Source of the DNA: Odontesthes bonariensis
Lineage: Eukaryota; Chordata; Actinopteri; Atheriniformes; Atherinopsidae
Assembly (NCBI RefSeq): GCF_027942865.1
Contig: NC_134526.1
Span: forward strand, 9,890,284-9,954,283
DNA: 64,000 bases
Direction of reading: 5' to 3'
Of the stretch, positions 37,776-49,108 are shown in pieces. The notes beneath the pieces were generated by a model. The model saw only the letters and a list, made by a program, of their open reading frames with translations. It was not told the origin of the DNA and made no database searches. Position numbers and translations under genes: made by a program. The stretch's first letter is position 1; every line of letters starts with the position of its first letter.

Positions 37776-40369
37776 CATAGAATCCATATTACAACTCATA
37801 CCATGTATAAAATGGGTCTCACAAATAAAGACACCTTTGCATCTTGTCTCAGTGAAATCAACAGTCGCCTCCACGACACCTGGCTCTACCACATCATCTG
37901 TTTTGGTCAAAAGGTTATGGAGGAGCAGTCCAGGAACCTCAACCCTCAGCATAGCCTTATCCCCCACCATTTCCACACAGAAAACACCCAACATTACCAA
38001 ACCTTTATGATGATAGCAGTGATTGTAGCCAAATGAAGCACATCACTCTATTGGAAAGAAAGAACAAAACCATCAGTAAATCAGTGCAAATTCAGAAAAG
38101 CTCACAGCAATCGGATTCCTCTTTGTCCTACTTTACTGTCTTTGAACTTCTCACTGAAACAGACCTCGGGAACAGACACTGGCACAAACACTTCATTTGC
38201 CGACCTTCAGTTTGTCCATAAGCTACAGTGTTCTGACTCCCTTCTGCACATCTGCACACATTTACACGAGAAACTAAGTAGCCAGCAACTAATCCACTCT
38301 TTATAACACAGAACAAAACAGTTTAACAACTTCACACTGATTAAAATGTTATCCGTTTCAACCGTCCTTCTTCTCTTGGTCGCAGGATTTTTAAATAATA
38401 TTAAATAAGAGACACAGTTTGCCTACACAGAATGAATGAATATTGATAGAAAAATGAGTGAGAGATTCCATCTCTTTCGCTTTCCCAGTCTCTATCATCC
38501 TGAACCCTGGTACAACCGGTAAAGCTAATTTGAACGTGATTAGCCTCAGTTTGTTTGTTCTGTACACCAAAAAGATGACGGACACTTATAACTCAAACAA
38601 TCACATCCTGCTGAGGCCCAGCAGAGCTCCTCCGATCACAAACCTCCACTAAACTCAGGCCAATCTGGTGTTAAAACCACTTGTACTGCAGCACTTCAAC
38701 CATGTAGCACAGGTATGATAAGAAATGACCTCGATGTGAGAACTAGTTTAATTCAGTAGCAGTTTGTGACGGAAGTAAAGTGAGAAATTGAACAAACTTG
38801 TGATAGCATCTACCATTTTTACTGCAGGAGGGTGGAGTTGAGACCTTTACACTTTGACCATACGTCCCCTTCACTGACTTTAATGTCAAACTCACACAGC
38901 TCACAACGACACTTCAGTGTTTGAGTTTTATTAAACCATGATGCACTTATTTCTCCTACGCAGTCAGCATAACATCAGAGCAAAGCCGACTAAGGGTCCA
39001 TTTGACCAATTCAATCAGCGATATATACATTTGCATGAATAATTTCTGGAAACAAACTGGTTTTCATGCAGGAAAAACAGTAGACTCAATGTGAATCATA
39101 CTTTTCAAGATCAAGTTCAAGATCAGAAAAAAATAATTGATTGGCTTCTCTTCCAAAAGGCATGTAGGTTCAAGCATCAGATCATTCCCTCGTGTCTGAT
39201 CTGTTTTAATGTCATCTTCACCCCAAATCAGTGTCTATTTTGTCTAATCAAACGCAAATGTCTCAAACAGTGCTAAAAATAGAATTGGAAGCAAATATTA
39301 TGACGACTGACATGTTAATTTCTGAATTCATTTTTGATTTAACTGACAGCTGTCCACTTGACATTACTGAGTTGTTGCATTTAGGTTTGAAGTTGTCATT
39401 CTGAAAAATGAGGCAATGTGTTGGCATCGCTGTGGATTTCTGAAAATGGAAATCAGGGTATGAACCTGTTAAATATCTCTGTGATTAATGATGCAACACT
39501 CACCGTTGTACACCATGGACCAATCTATCTAAACCAATCTACTACCGAAGATATCATTCCTGCTTCTACCTCAAATCAAATGGACAGCGGTTTTGAGAAG
39601 GGTATGATATAATATATAGAGGCTTTCACTAATTATCACCTCTCATAGCTTCCACGGGCACTGTGTGTTATCTAACCTTGCAGAGATAGAGCACCTGTCC
39701 TTTCTGTTTCTCTATGTTTCATTAAGCTGAAAGCCCTGATGTTTGTTCCAACAGTCCCCCTCTCACTCCCTACTCTGCAGCCCTGGCAGCCATTTCTTAA
39801 ATGGATTAATGGGACTGCCATGGACCTCTCTCATTATTGATCACTGTTGTCCTTCCTGGCCAGACAGGTGTAGTTTGTCCAAAGCTCCTAATTTTTTCCA
39901 TTTATCATCACATTTCTCTGTGCAACTGGCCTGTCAGAAGCATTAAATATCACTGCCCCATAACCACAGCAACACATGTGCAGATGACACGCAATAACAT
40001 CTAAAAAAAATACAGAATGATGGATGATCTGGGGTCATCCAATTAAAGAGGTAGCGATCAACTAACCTGGACAAAGCACTGAGCACTGAGTCACACATCC
40101 TTAAGAAGAAGGATTCAGTTCAAGTTTTTTCATTCATTTGCAAACCGGTCAGACAGCATCGCCGTTTTTCTCCATTCAGTGTAGACTTTATGACAATACT
40201 CAAAAGTCCTGATGAACCACCATGTGTCAAGAGTACAAGTAAAAAAAAAAAAGTTGGTGGACAGAGTAGTTAAACTTGTTTTACATCTTTTATCCAACAG
40301 CCTGAAGGAAAGTTAAAGGGAGTTTAAGTGAAATAAAATAACTCAAAGTGATAATGTAACGCGATGTAC

Positions 40370-40540
40370 CTTGTTTCTTTGTTGTTGTTGTTTTTTCTTC
40401 TTTTCGCAGTTGTAGAGGTGGATGTGTGGATGTCCGCGGCTGTGCTGCTCCACTCTCTCCGCCTGTGTGAACCTGTCTGGTGCCGGGGAGCTCGGCTCAG
40501 CTTTCTGGGAGTTTTCTTCCCAACGTCCATCAGCCGATAG
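40370..40540 (-). other. acly: acly 5' non-coding first exon
   Basis: Read on the minus strand, a GC-richer stretch ends at the donor CAAG|GTACATC (last exon base 40370). It has no in-frame ATG that joins the ACLY frame. The acceptor before the coding start is probably gtcag|TCG near 37206, so translation starts in exon 2 and intron 1 is about 3.2 kb. The 5' edge of the exon is a guess. The ACLY gene family usually has such an untranslated first exon. Confidence 0.6.
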
Positions 40541-40567
40541 ACTTAGCTGATGTTTTACTGGCCTCTG

Positions 40568-40572
40568 ATTGG
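40568..40572 (-). promoter_or_regulatory. CCAAT box upstream of acly
   Basis: GCCAAT on the minus strand, just upstream of the putative first exon of acly. NF-Y/CCAAT sites are known in mammalian ACLY promoters; here only the motif and its position are seen. Confidence 0.4.
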
Positions 40573-42577
40573 CTCATTCTCCCGACGCATTCACGAGCTG
40601 TGGTAAATTTTAGGAAATGGGAATGACTCCTTACGTCAGAGAAAAGACTAAAAACGCTTGTATGCTTGGAGAGTGTCACCGCATGTCACCACATTTTGAA
40701 TATGAATAGTTAATTTAGCTTTATTTGCTTGTGTAGCTCACATTCAAAGCAGTCGCAGCTCGTTAAAAGTAAAACTTTGTGCTTCTTGTGTACATTTTCT
40801 CCACAATTGCACCACTAAGACCTACAGCTCCTCTGCGGTTTGATTTGTGAGTCAAACAAAAACTGTATTGATTGTATGATATTTAATGTAGGATCCTGTA
40901 GTATACTTTAATAAAAATATTTAGCTTAAAGAGTTTCACAAATATTCTAATCAATCATTTATATATCCTATATATCCTTCAATTATATTTGGAACTTGCT
41001 CATTGATTGATTGAGACTGAGATCGGTGCTGTATATCATCAGTTACAAGAGTCAATAAATTACAGAATGATGGACAATAGTTGTCACAGTTTTATTCCTG
41101 CTCAGATTCCCAAAAAGATGATATATCCTGCTCTCAACCTTTGCCCTCCTCCACCTCGCCTGACAGCTTTATGTGTTATTCCCCTGCATCGACTTTGAAT
41201 AAAATCCTTTCCCCCATGATTATCCTTCTGCTTCCAGAGGTATGAAAGCTGGCTAAAAAAGGGAGTTAGCCGTCCAATTCAAAGGACATAAATCAATTTT
41301 GAAAGGATTAAAATGACTGTGCATTGCTGAAATCCTTTTAAATTAAAGGCTAATTTTGATTAAACAAATCTATTCTCAAAAGAAGGAAAAAGACCTGTAA
41401 TAGAAAACCAAAAGAATTATAAATACACTTTCTTCCCGCCTTAAAATGTGAACAATGAAAGGCCTGCCATTATAAAAAGAAAGTCCGGATCCAAAAACAT
41501 TTAGAATCGATTCAATGTTTAGTAATGTTGACGTTTGGTGTGCAGCATTGTCTCTTTCACTTAAGTCAAATTAGCAATACTGAAGCATAACTTGATTATT
41601 TATTTATTTAAATCAATAGAACTGATAGATGAGACATTGCTGAACATAGAAATGAGATATTCAAATTCACCCCTGAAGGTATCTTTTGTCTCCACACAAA
41701 GCTCACACACGCACCCTCTTATGGAGAAAACAAGGGAATAATCCACCCTTGATGTTGATTGGTTGTCATTACCCATTATTTGCCCAGCAGCCAATGAGGC
41801 AACACTTGATCCTTCACTTGTATTTCTGCATTTTGAGGTGAACTGCATATCACAGAGCACCAGGTCGTGCTGTCTGTCAAATCCTTGACCTCAGGATAGG
41901 TGCACCTGTCATACCATATGAGATACAGTCATCCCTCAGACTGGTGCAAAGTTTCACAACATCCTTTTTTCTAACTTAGTGACAGCCATTGAACATGAAA
42001 AAAAAAAGTTGCAAGTTTCTGCATCTTTTCAGATTCTGCAAACATTTCACACGCGTTGCGTTTACGATGAATAAATCCCACCTCTGCACATAAAGCTCAT
42101 ATAGACAGTGTTAGCACGCTTGAATTTGTAATGGAAAACAGGATTCTTCTGACATTCACTTGTGTAATAGATGCACGAGCTGCTGATATCACATCTTGGC
42201 TTCATCACAGGCAAAACTGGCTGATTATTCAATGATAAAGGCTCCCGATACTTATGCAAGAACAAGCTGAGGAGATAAAGTTGTGCAATCTATTCCGTTT
42301 GAAAACTTTAGGAGTTGTGCAAGTATTTGCTGAACACATGTTGAAAGATATAAAGAGGCTATTTGAGGTTAGTTGACACCTTATCACAAACCCCATCAGT
42401 ATCTCTCCTCAGCATCAAAGATCAAGTCACTGGTTCCCCCTGCTGGCCAACCCCATCAACTACAAGTGCGTGCTGTGAGAAAGCTGCCAAAGCTGTTCCG
42501 ATTACCAGAGCAAATGCTGAGGAAAGTGCAAAAACGACACCAAGACATAAGGTTACAGGAGCAAAGCATGTTCTTTC

Positions 42578-42583
42578 TTTATT
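42578..42583 (-). other. cnp: candidate poly(A) signal of cnp
   Basis: AATAAA on the minus strand about 890 bases after the cnp stop codon, the first clear signal in that UTR. Confidence 0.55.
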
Positions 42584-43468
42584 AAGTGTACAAAACAAGT
42601 GCAAAAATAGTGATTCATAAGAGCTACAGAGTGGGTTCCCCCTTCAAAAATTACAGTCACAAAGGATACGAATTGAAATGTAGTACACGGATTGCTTTTC
42701 AAAGAGGATTGCGCAATAGAAAAGATTGCAAAACAAGATCTTTGATTCACAGCATTTCATAAGAACTAAGTGCAAGCTGCTGAAATAAATGCCAAATTCA
42801 TCAGCATGCTCCCTTTAAAACTATGCACAATGCAAAGATTTCAAAAGGAAGGATCTCTATAAACGACCTTCACTCTAATACACTTAAATAGGTTACTTTG
42901 GCTCATATGCTATCACAATTACTTTCTAAGCTGCACAAACAGATACACAGAAATATAGTATTGTGTAAACTTAGAACTATGCAGAAGGAGATCCCAAACT
43001 ACAGAGGCAGAGCTACTTTTGTAAGATTAGTAATGTATTAATACGTCACTACAAATACCCACAGATGCATGCAGTGAAAGTACGTAGTTTATCATATTCG
43101 ATACTGAGAAACACTGGCGTACAAATCTAAGTTTATAATGAAGGGTGGATCTATGTGAGGAGGCTATACTACGCAGAACTGCAGCTAACAAGACCTCAGC
43201 AAACCTCCAGGCAATTCAACTCTGGCGATGACACGCAGAACAAAATAATGAAACATTTTGACAACAAGCCTAACTCAGCTGAAGGCATCTCGGGTTGTGG
43301 TGCAAATCAACGTTCAGGAAGAAAAGAAAAAAAAAAAAAAAGGCACACAGCTTGTGGATTTAGGGTGGATATAAATGAAACCCTAAATACGGCACAAACA
43401 CACAAACCTTGCACAAAGTAAGCCGAACTCTTAATTCAGAGACCACACATCCCTCATTTTTTTTGCAT

Positions 43469-45738
43469 CTACAATATGTTGCATTTCTGCTTCTTTTTCT
43501 TCTCGGGCTCTTTTTTGGTCGGCTCGAGCTCCCGAGGCCCGTAGAAGCTGGAGAAGCAGGCCGGGGCCCTGATGGGCTCTCTGAGGGCGAGCAGCCACCT
43601 TCCTTCGCCATAATAGGTCAGCGAGCCGAGCTCCATCTCCTCCACTACCTCCCCCTGCTGGCCTTCCTGCGGCAGATCCAGGATTTGGAGCAGATCCACA
43701 CCCGTCTGAACTGGTTCGACACCCTCTGCACAGCCGAGAGTAACATGGGCGCGGCTTCCCAGGGGGAGGGAGGCGGCTGCAGGGACCACAGACTCTGGCT
43801 GCTTTTCCGCATCAGCTGGCCAAAGCAGAAGTTGCTCTTCAGTAAGGGACACTCTGGCTCCAACAGTGCGAGGGGTGACAAAGAGAGCCGTCAGCAACAG
43901 CTCGAATGTGGAACTATAAGAATTTTTGACAGCCTGTGGGGGGAAGCAAGGGGAAAAAGGCAGAAATATAACAAGATTAACAAATACAGAGATATTAATC
44001 GTGACAACTTAAAAAAAAAAAAAAAAAAAACAGCATGTACAAATGGTTTCTTACAGGATTCTGCGCATACTCTTTGGCCCCCTCAGCTTCTCCATAGTTG
44101 CAGAATTTGGTCGTGCAGTGGAGGATTCCTTTGGACTTGAAGTACTGCTCCAGGTCCACCTCCTTCTCAGCTTTTCCTGTGACTAATAATCAAAATACAA
44201 GATCAGTTTTTAACTTTGTGAAAGAAAGAAAAAAAAAGAAAAGGTTTGGAATATTTTGAAGAGACAAAACCTCAAATCAACTCACAGTCAACCATGTGTT
44301 TCTTGAAGGCATCCAAGGTGTCCAGCGTTTTCAGGAAGTCCATTGATGTGCACCATACTTTGTCCTCCACTGAGGACAGAAGAAACCAGCCAAAGAAGAG
44401 GGGGAGGGATGTTTCCACCAGTGGGCTTTTTATTGCCTCCAACTGTGCCTCCTCGAGTCCCCGCTTTGTCTTCGCCTTTAGCTGAGCTACATCTCTGCCC
44501 CATTCAGTGAGCGGCTCCAGAAAGATGGCAAGGAAATGGTGTTCTTCAGCAATCTCCCCCAGGCGGGCCAGCCGATCGTGGGTGTGGTTGGTGTCATCCA
44601 CCACTATAAGCACAGAGGAAGCCGTCCCTTCACGGCAGCGGGTAACCACAGCCTCATCCAGAGCCTTGTACCCATCCGCAGATGACTCGGGTTTTTCCGG
44701 CTTTATACCATGGTCATCGGCGCAGATGACACAGCACTGGTCTTTGTAGGAATCAGCGATAGCACGTGCCAGGAAGCTTTTACCGCTTCCTGGAAGGCCT
44801 CTGAGGACAACAAGGCTGCGAGAGAGTCGCAGGGCATCTTTGGTCAGCTCCCTTTCTAAAAGGGCAAAAGATAGGGATCCAGTTGCAGGAACAACATCTT
44901 CCTCCTTTTGAGGCTCGGGGTCCTCTTTCTGCACCGACTCACTCTCAGCTTCCACTGCTGCTGACTCAGCTCCCTTTGGAGCAGCAGACTCAGACTTAAC
45001 TTTGTTCTCATCCTGTGCGGGGTCTCCACTTCCAATCTCAGCTGATGCCCCCTTCTCTTCTGCTGCTTCTTCTGCTGGCTTTTCTGTGGAAACTTCTGTC
45101 ACTTGTACAGTTTCTACTGCTTCAGGCTCCATTGCAGTCTGAAGTTCTTTCTCAGCCTCCACTTTTTCTGACACCTTTTTCTCCTGGGTGGGTGGCTGTG
45201 TATCGGCAGGCTGCTGGACCACAGCAGGTACAGGTGATGTTTGCTCTTGTCGTTCAGTTTCTGGAACTAATTCTGCCAATTTCTCTGGCTCTGGTTCAGG
45301 GGTGACCTCTGCCAGATTAGTCTGCAAAGGCTCTGGGTTATTCTCTGGCGCAGGCTGCTGTTCAGCGTTTTGTGGTTCTGCATCTACAGCTGCAACTGGG
45401 TCAGAGACCTTTTCAGATGACTCATCTGGTTCTAGCTGTGCCACAGAACAGGGTACCGATTCCACGTCTGATTTTTCCAAGCTGTTCTCAGCCATAATTT
45501 CTGTATTTTCCTGCACCACAACTTCTGCCACAGGCAACTCTTCTGTTTCTTTCATGCTTACCACTTCTGTTGCATTGCCATTCACTGCCAGCTGCTCAGT
45601 CTCTTCCACAGCAGCTGGAGGATTCTCAGGCTCTGTGGATTCTTCTGGCGTCTCCACATTTCCCTCTTTTTCCATTACAGTCTCCTCTTGCTGTGGAGTC
45701 TCTGACACATCTAAAACTTCACTTTTGTCAGTATCCAT
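43469..45738 (-). CDS. cnp: CNP/RICH, 2',3'-cyclic-nucleotide 3'-phosphodiesterase with acidic N-terminal domain
   Basis: Membrane-attached 2H-phosphoesterase that hydrolyses 2',3'-cyclic nucleotides; fish forms with a long acidic head are the RICH proteins induced in regenerating retinal ganglion cells. Coding exons: 44286-45738, 44055-44182, 43469-43933; 681 residues (human 421). Residues 1 to about 290 are low-complexity and rich in Glu, Pro, Val and Ala. Then comes the P-loop GLPGSGKS (314-321), the DDTNH motif, and the two catalytic HxT motifs, HCT (506-508) and HVT (590-592). The last residues, CNIL, form a CaaX box for prenylation, as CTII does in human. The ATG at 45736-45738 is the first in frame after the acceptor at 45780; the frame stays open further upstream without another ATG. 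Confidence 0.93.
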
Positions 45739-46151
45739 GCCTGGTTTAAAGTCCAACTTTGCACACCCACCACCATGTACCTTAAACACAATTAAAAGAA
45801 ACGATTCAATGGAGGGTAGTTTATGCCTTAAAAGGAAATGCTAAAGAACGGCATTGCACTCGGTGTAGAATCTGTGCTACACGATATCTAGATAAAAACG
45901 TGACTGAAATAGTTTTACATCGAGACATTTTTAGAAATAGCACAATGTGACAAAAGTTAAACGCATCTTTTCATTTTTAACATGAAAAGGGTCACTTCTG
46001 ACAGCATTTTTAAGGCTGTATGCCCTTACAGCTGCCAAAAATCAAATACTTCTGTCTGGGTTGTGGTTAAACGTCTCAAACGGGGAAGTTACTCAACATC
46101 CAAGATTTACGAGTGGGGTCCTTTGGATGTGAGCTGCATGCATGAGCTCAC

Positions 46152-46230
46152 CTTTTTAAGATTGTGTGAGTGGAAGGGCAAAATATAGTCATCGTCCTCC
46201 TTCCTCAAATCTTCATCTTTGAGTTCAGGA
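46152..46230 (-). other. cnp: putative 5' leader exon of cnp (79 nt)
   Basis: Bounded on the minus strand by an acceptor (tgtctcag|TCC) and a strong donor (AAAAAG|GTGAGC). A further upstream donor, AACTG|GTAAGC, ends a possible first exon at 47069. Joined, these lead into the acceptor at 45780 in one open frame, but no ATG was found in that frame. Splicing is inferred only from signals. Confidence 0.4.
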
Positions 46231-47069
46231 CTGAGACAGCAATCCAGAAGACAAATAGTAAAGAAAGACACGAGCTCGACTGTGCAGGGGGAGAAATTAG
46301 CTGCCCCAAACCTTACCAGCAAAATGACAAAGGATTGTTGAGAAAATGGTTAATGATTACCGCGGCCTCCACCATGTGGCAGGTTATTTTGCCTAATGTT
46401 ACCATACGACACTAAACGCAGAGTCTAACAGCTGTGTGAAGCCATATTGTGGCACATACAAGAAAAGAGGAAGAGCTTAAAAGACAACTCAAGTGAAAAC
46501 AAAGAAACTGCCCTGTGTTAATGCCCGTGTTTTCCAGCTAATGCAACCGAGATTAATCTGGGAATCTGAGCTCTCAACATACAAAAATCTTCACCTCCTT
46601 CGTGGTTTAGGGACAGTAGCAATAAATGTCGATAGTTATTTTGTTAGAAGCAAGTTTTATTCTTCTTTTTATTTTTTTTTTAAACAAATGCACAACACGT
46701 TTTCTTCACCAATTATAACATTTGTCACATTAAATCTCGACGGCTGAATCCAAGTGGGCTAAAATGCTTTTTTTTTTTAAAACAAAGAAAACCGATAGTT
46801 TGAAGGCTAAACATTACTAAGTACACATTTTAGTCAGGCGGGGAGTGGCGTGCACCTAACGTTAGCACGCCAGACAAAAAAACAAAAAAAAACAATTTAG
46901 CCCCTGGCAGACAGTTGGTCAATTTAGCTTAAACATCCTTCGACACACCACCAAGTAAACAAGTCAGTGTTTGTTAGCTGGACAAACTTAAACTAAACGG
47001 TGTGTGCATAAAAAACAGCTGTGGCACAGTGTTTGATCGGTGTGCTTAAAAAAAAAAAGCCAGCTTACC

Positions 47070-49108
47070 AGTTACGCTGCAGTGGAGCTGATGCTGCGGC
47101 TGCTGCTGCTGACCACGCGTTTCCCTTTGAATACAATGACAAGGCAATCCTGGGCACGAACACGAACCCACTCCTCTCTTCAAGAAGGGGGAGAAAAAAA
47201 AGGAACGGAAAGTCTCGGGAACGCGCATTTTGGGCGTGACCACGGACACGCCCCTGAGGAGCGGAAGGACGCCACAGGAGAAGGAGTCTCTTTTTATTTT
47301 TATTTTAAATTTAAATTTTTGTGTCGGTCAATTTTCAAACAACTTTATAAACCGAGTCTGTATTTGGCGGTTTTAAAGATTTTTTTTTTTTTTTTTTTTT
47401 TTTTTACTGATTTCTAGGTGACAAAAGCAAAACTAAAGCAAACCAAACAGCCTGGGGCAACAGACGGTTCATGTTTATACAAGTTAGGGCCACAGTAATG
47501 GGAAAGGGTGTTCAGAGGCGTTACTTTGGTAAAAAGTAACTAAAGAGGAATGTAAAAATGATCATTTGCAACTTAAAAAGTCAACATTTTAGTGTTGTAA
47601 ACTGTATAATTTTCAGGGACATCAGACCAATCGGAGGGGTTCAGACAGGCCGAAGGATGAGAAAATAAAGGATCATTTAAAGATTTGTTCAAACAAAATC
47701 ATATTAAAAGTTATGAGTAAAATGTCCATGGTGGGAGATGTGACTCAGATTATCAAAAACATGATGTTAGGCTGGAAATCGCTGGTCTAAGCACTAAACA
47801 GCAAGTAGGGAGTACAATATTTCTACCTGAAATATAGTGGAGATGAGGTGGAGGACTCAGGGAGCCAATTTATTTATGAGACTCCCACGTTACCTGTTAG
47901 TTTACCTAACCAGTTTTTATGGCATAAGTGCCCCACCACCTCAAGCATTGACTCTTCTTATCAAACAATGTTTTTATCTCAAATTATAATAAGTTTTATC
48001 ATCTTTTTAGGAGCCGTTGAGATGTGCTCCAAAGCATGTTTTAATGAAAAAAAGTAGTCATAAAACAGATTTTTTTCGTGCAAGTTTATACGTTTTTTCG
48101 ATTTGCTTCTCAGCTGAACATCTGCAAAGATGTTCACATCGCATTTGTGTTCAGTATTGGCATGAAAAGGCTGTTATCTCATATGCAAAGTTCAAGCTGC
48201 TGTAAAAAAACGTGAACACTGACGCTCTTATTAATAAAAGTCTACCTCTGACACAAAGGACAAGGCTTGTTTGTATAAACACAGGTAATTCAATGTCGAC
48301 CTTTTTGAGTTCCAGAAGATGAAGAACACAAACTCGTCTGATTGAAATAGATTTTTAATCATTAAAATAAATGATTCAGACAGGGGTGGCGACAGATAGA
48401 ACAGTGAATCTCCACTCCATGTGCAGGAGTCTCACAGAAAGCTGGGATCTGTATGTAAATCACACCATATATGCCGGATGACACAGAGCTGGCACACGGG
48501 GAAGTTCCCTCCAACAAGTTACACCTGAAACTGGGCTGCAAAGGGAGGTCACAGCTGGCACAATCATCGGTAAAATTCCTCAGTTTTCTGCCTGTTCAGG
48601 TGTGTTTTCTAGACAATAGTAGTTCAGTTCTTCAACCAACTTTGAAAGAGCAAAAATCAAGTAGAGTCAGACTGCGATGGAAAATATGAACGATGATGAT
48701 AATAAAAAGAAAAGGCCGTTGTTCTTTAGAAATAATTCTATAAAATTATAATTTACTACATAGGACGTTTTATGGAAACACTAAAGAAAGAAAATATTTA
48801 TAGTTCCCCCAATAAAATCCAGAGATTTGGCTTTTAAGTACCTCCTCATAAATATTTGTGTCCCTCAGGGAACAGAAATTCAGCACTATTAACTACTGGC
48901 TTTAATAGTGAGAGACCCATGTCTCCAATATGTCCCACATCATTTGGTGACATAAAAGCACAACAAAAGATCCTGTTTTTATCTAGGCTTAATTTAGATT
49001 AACAACCCTTGAGCAGTTCATACAAAAGAGGAGTCGAGCATCGATTGTTCCTCCTCTGGTCTTTTCTCATGCTGCCCTCTAAACCACAGGTATTGACTGA
49101 AGGCATCC
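47070..49108. other. cnp promoter side and ttc25 3' UTR
   Basis: Contains the possible cnp first exon (about 47070-47250), a poly-T run at about 47381-47405 and the odad4 3' UTR running down from 49108, with a candidate minus-strand ATTAAA near 48354. No other gene seen. Confidence 0.5.

Larger units (their letters stand above)
40541..43468. other. acly-cnp intergenic region and cnp 3' UTR
   Basis: Runs from the acly promoter side to the cnp stop. The cnp 3' UTR probably ends near a minus-strand AATAAA at 42578-42583. The rest (about 40.7-42.5 kb) is A/T-rich with no gene recognised. Confidence 0.5.

Noticed and set aside
40668-40695. SRE-like TCACCGCA/TCACCACA pair upstream of acly
   Set aside because: ACLY is a known SREBP target, but neither copy fits the consensus well.
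43409-44140. Plus-strand open frame of 243 codons
   Set aside because: Lies antisense to the last two cnp exons and runs through splice sites and a poly-A run.
45188-45844. Long plus-strand open frame, Ser/Ala/Gly-rich, 218 codons
   Set aside because: Antisense shadow of the Glu/Pro-rich cnp head; its composition follows from the opposite codons and it has no homology.
47021-47417. Overlapping plus-strand open frames, one with an Ala run
   Set aside because: The Ala run comes from a GCA/GCT-type repeat in the opposite cnp leader; no start context or homology.
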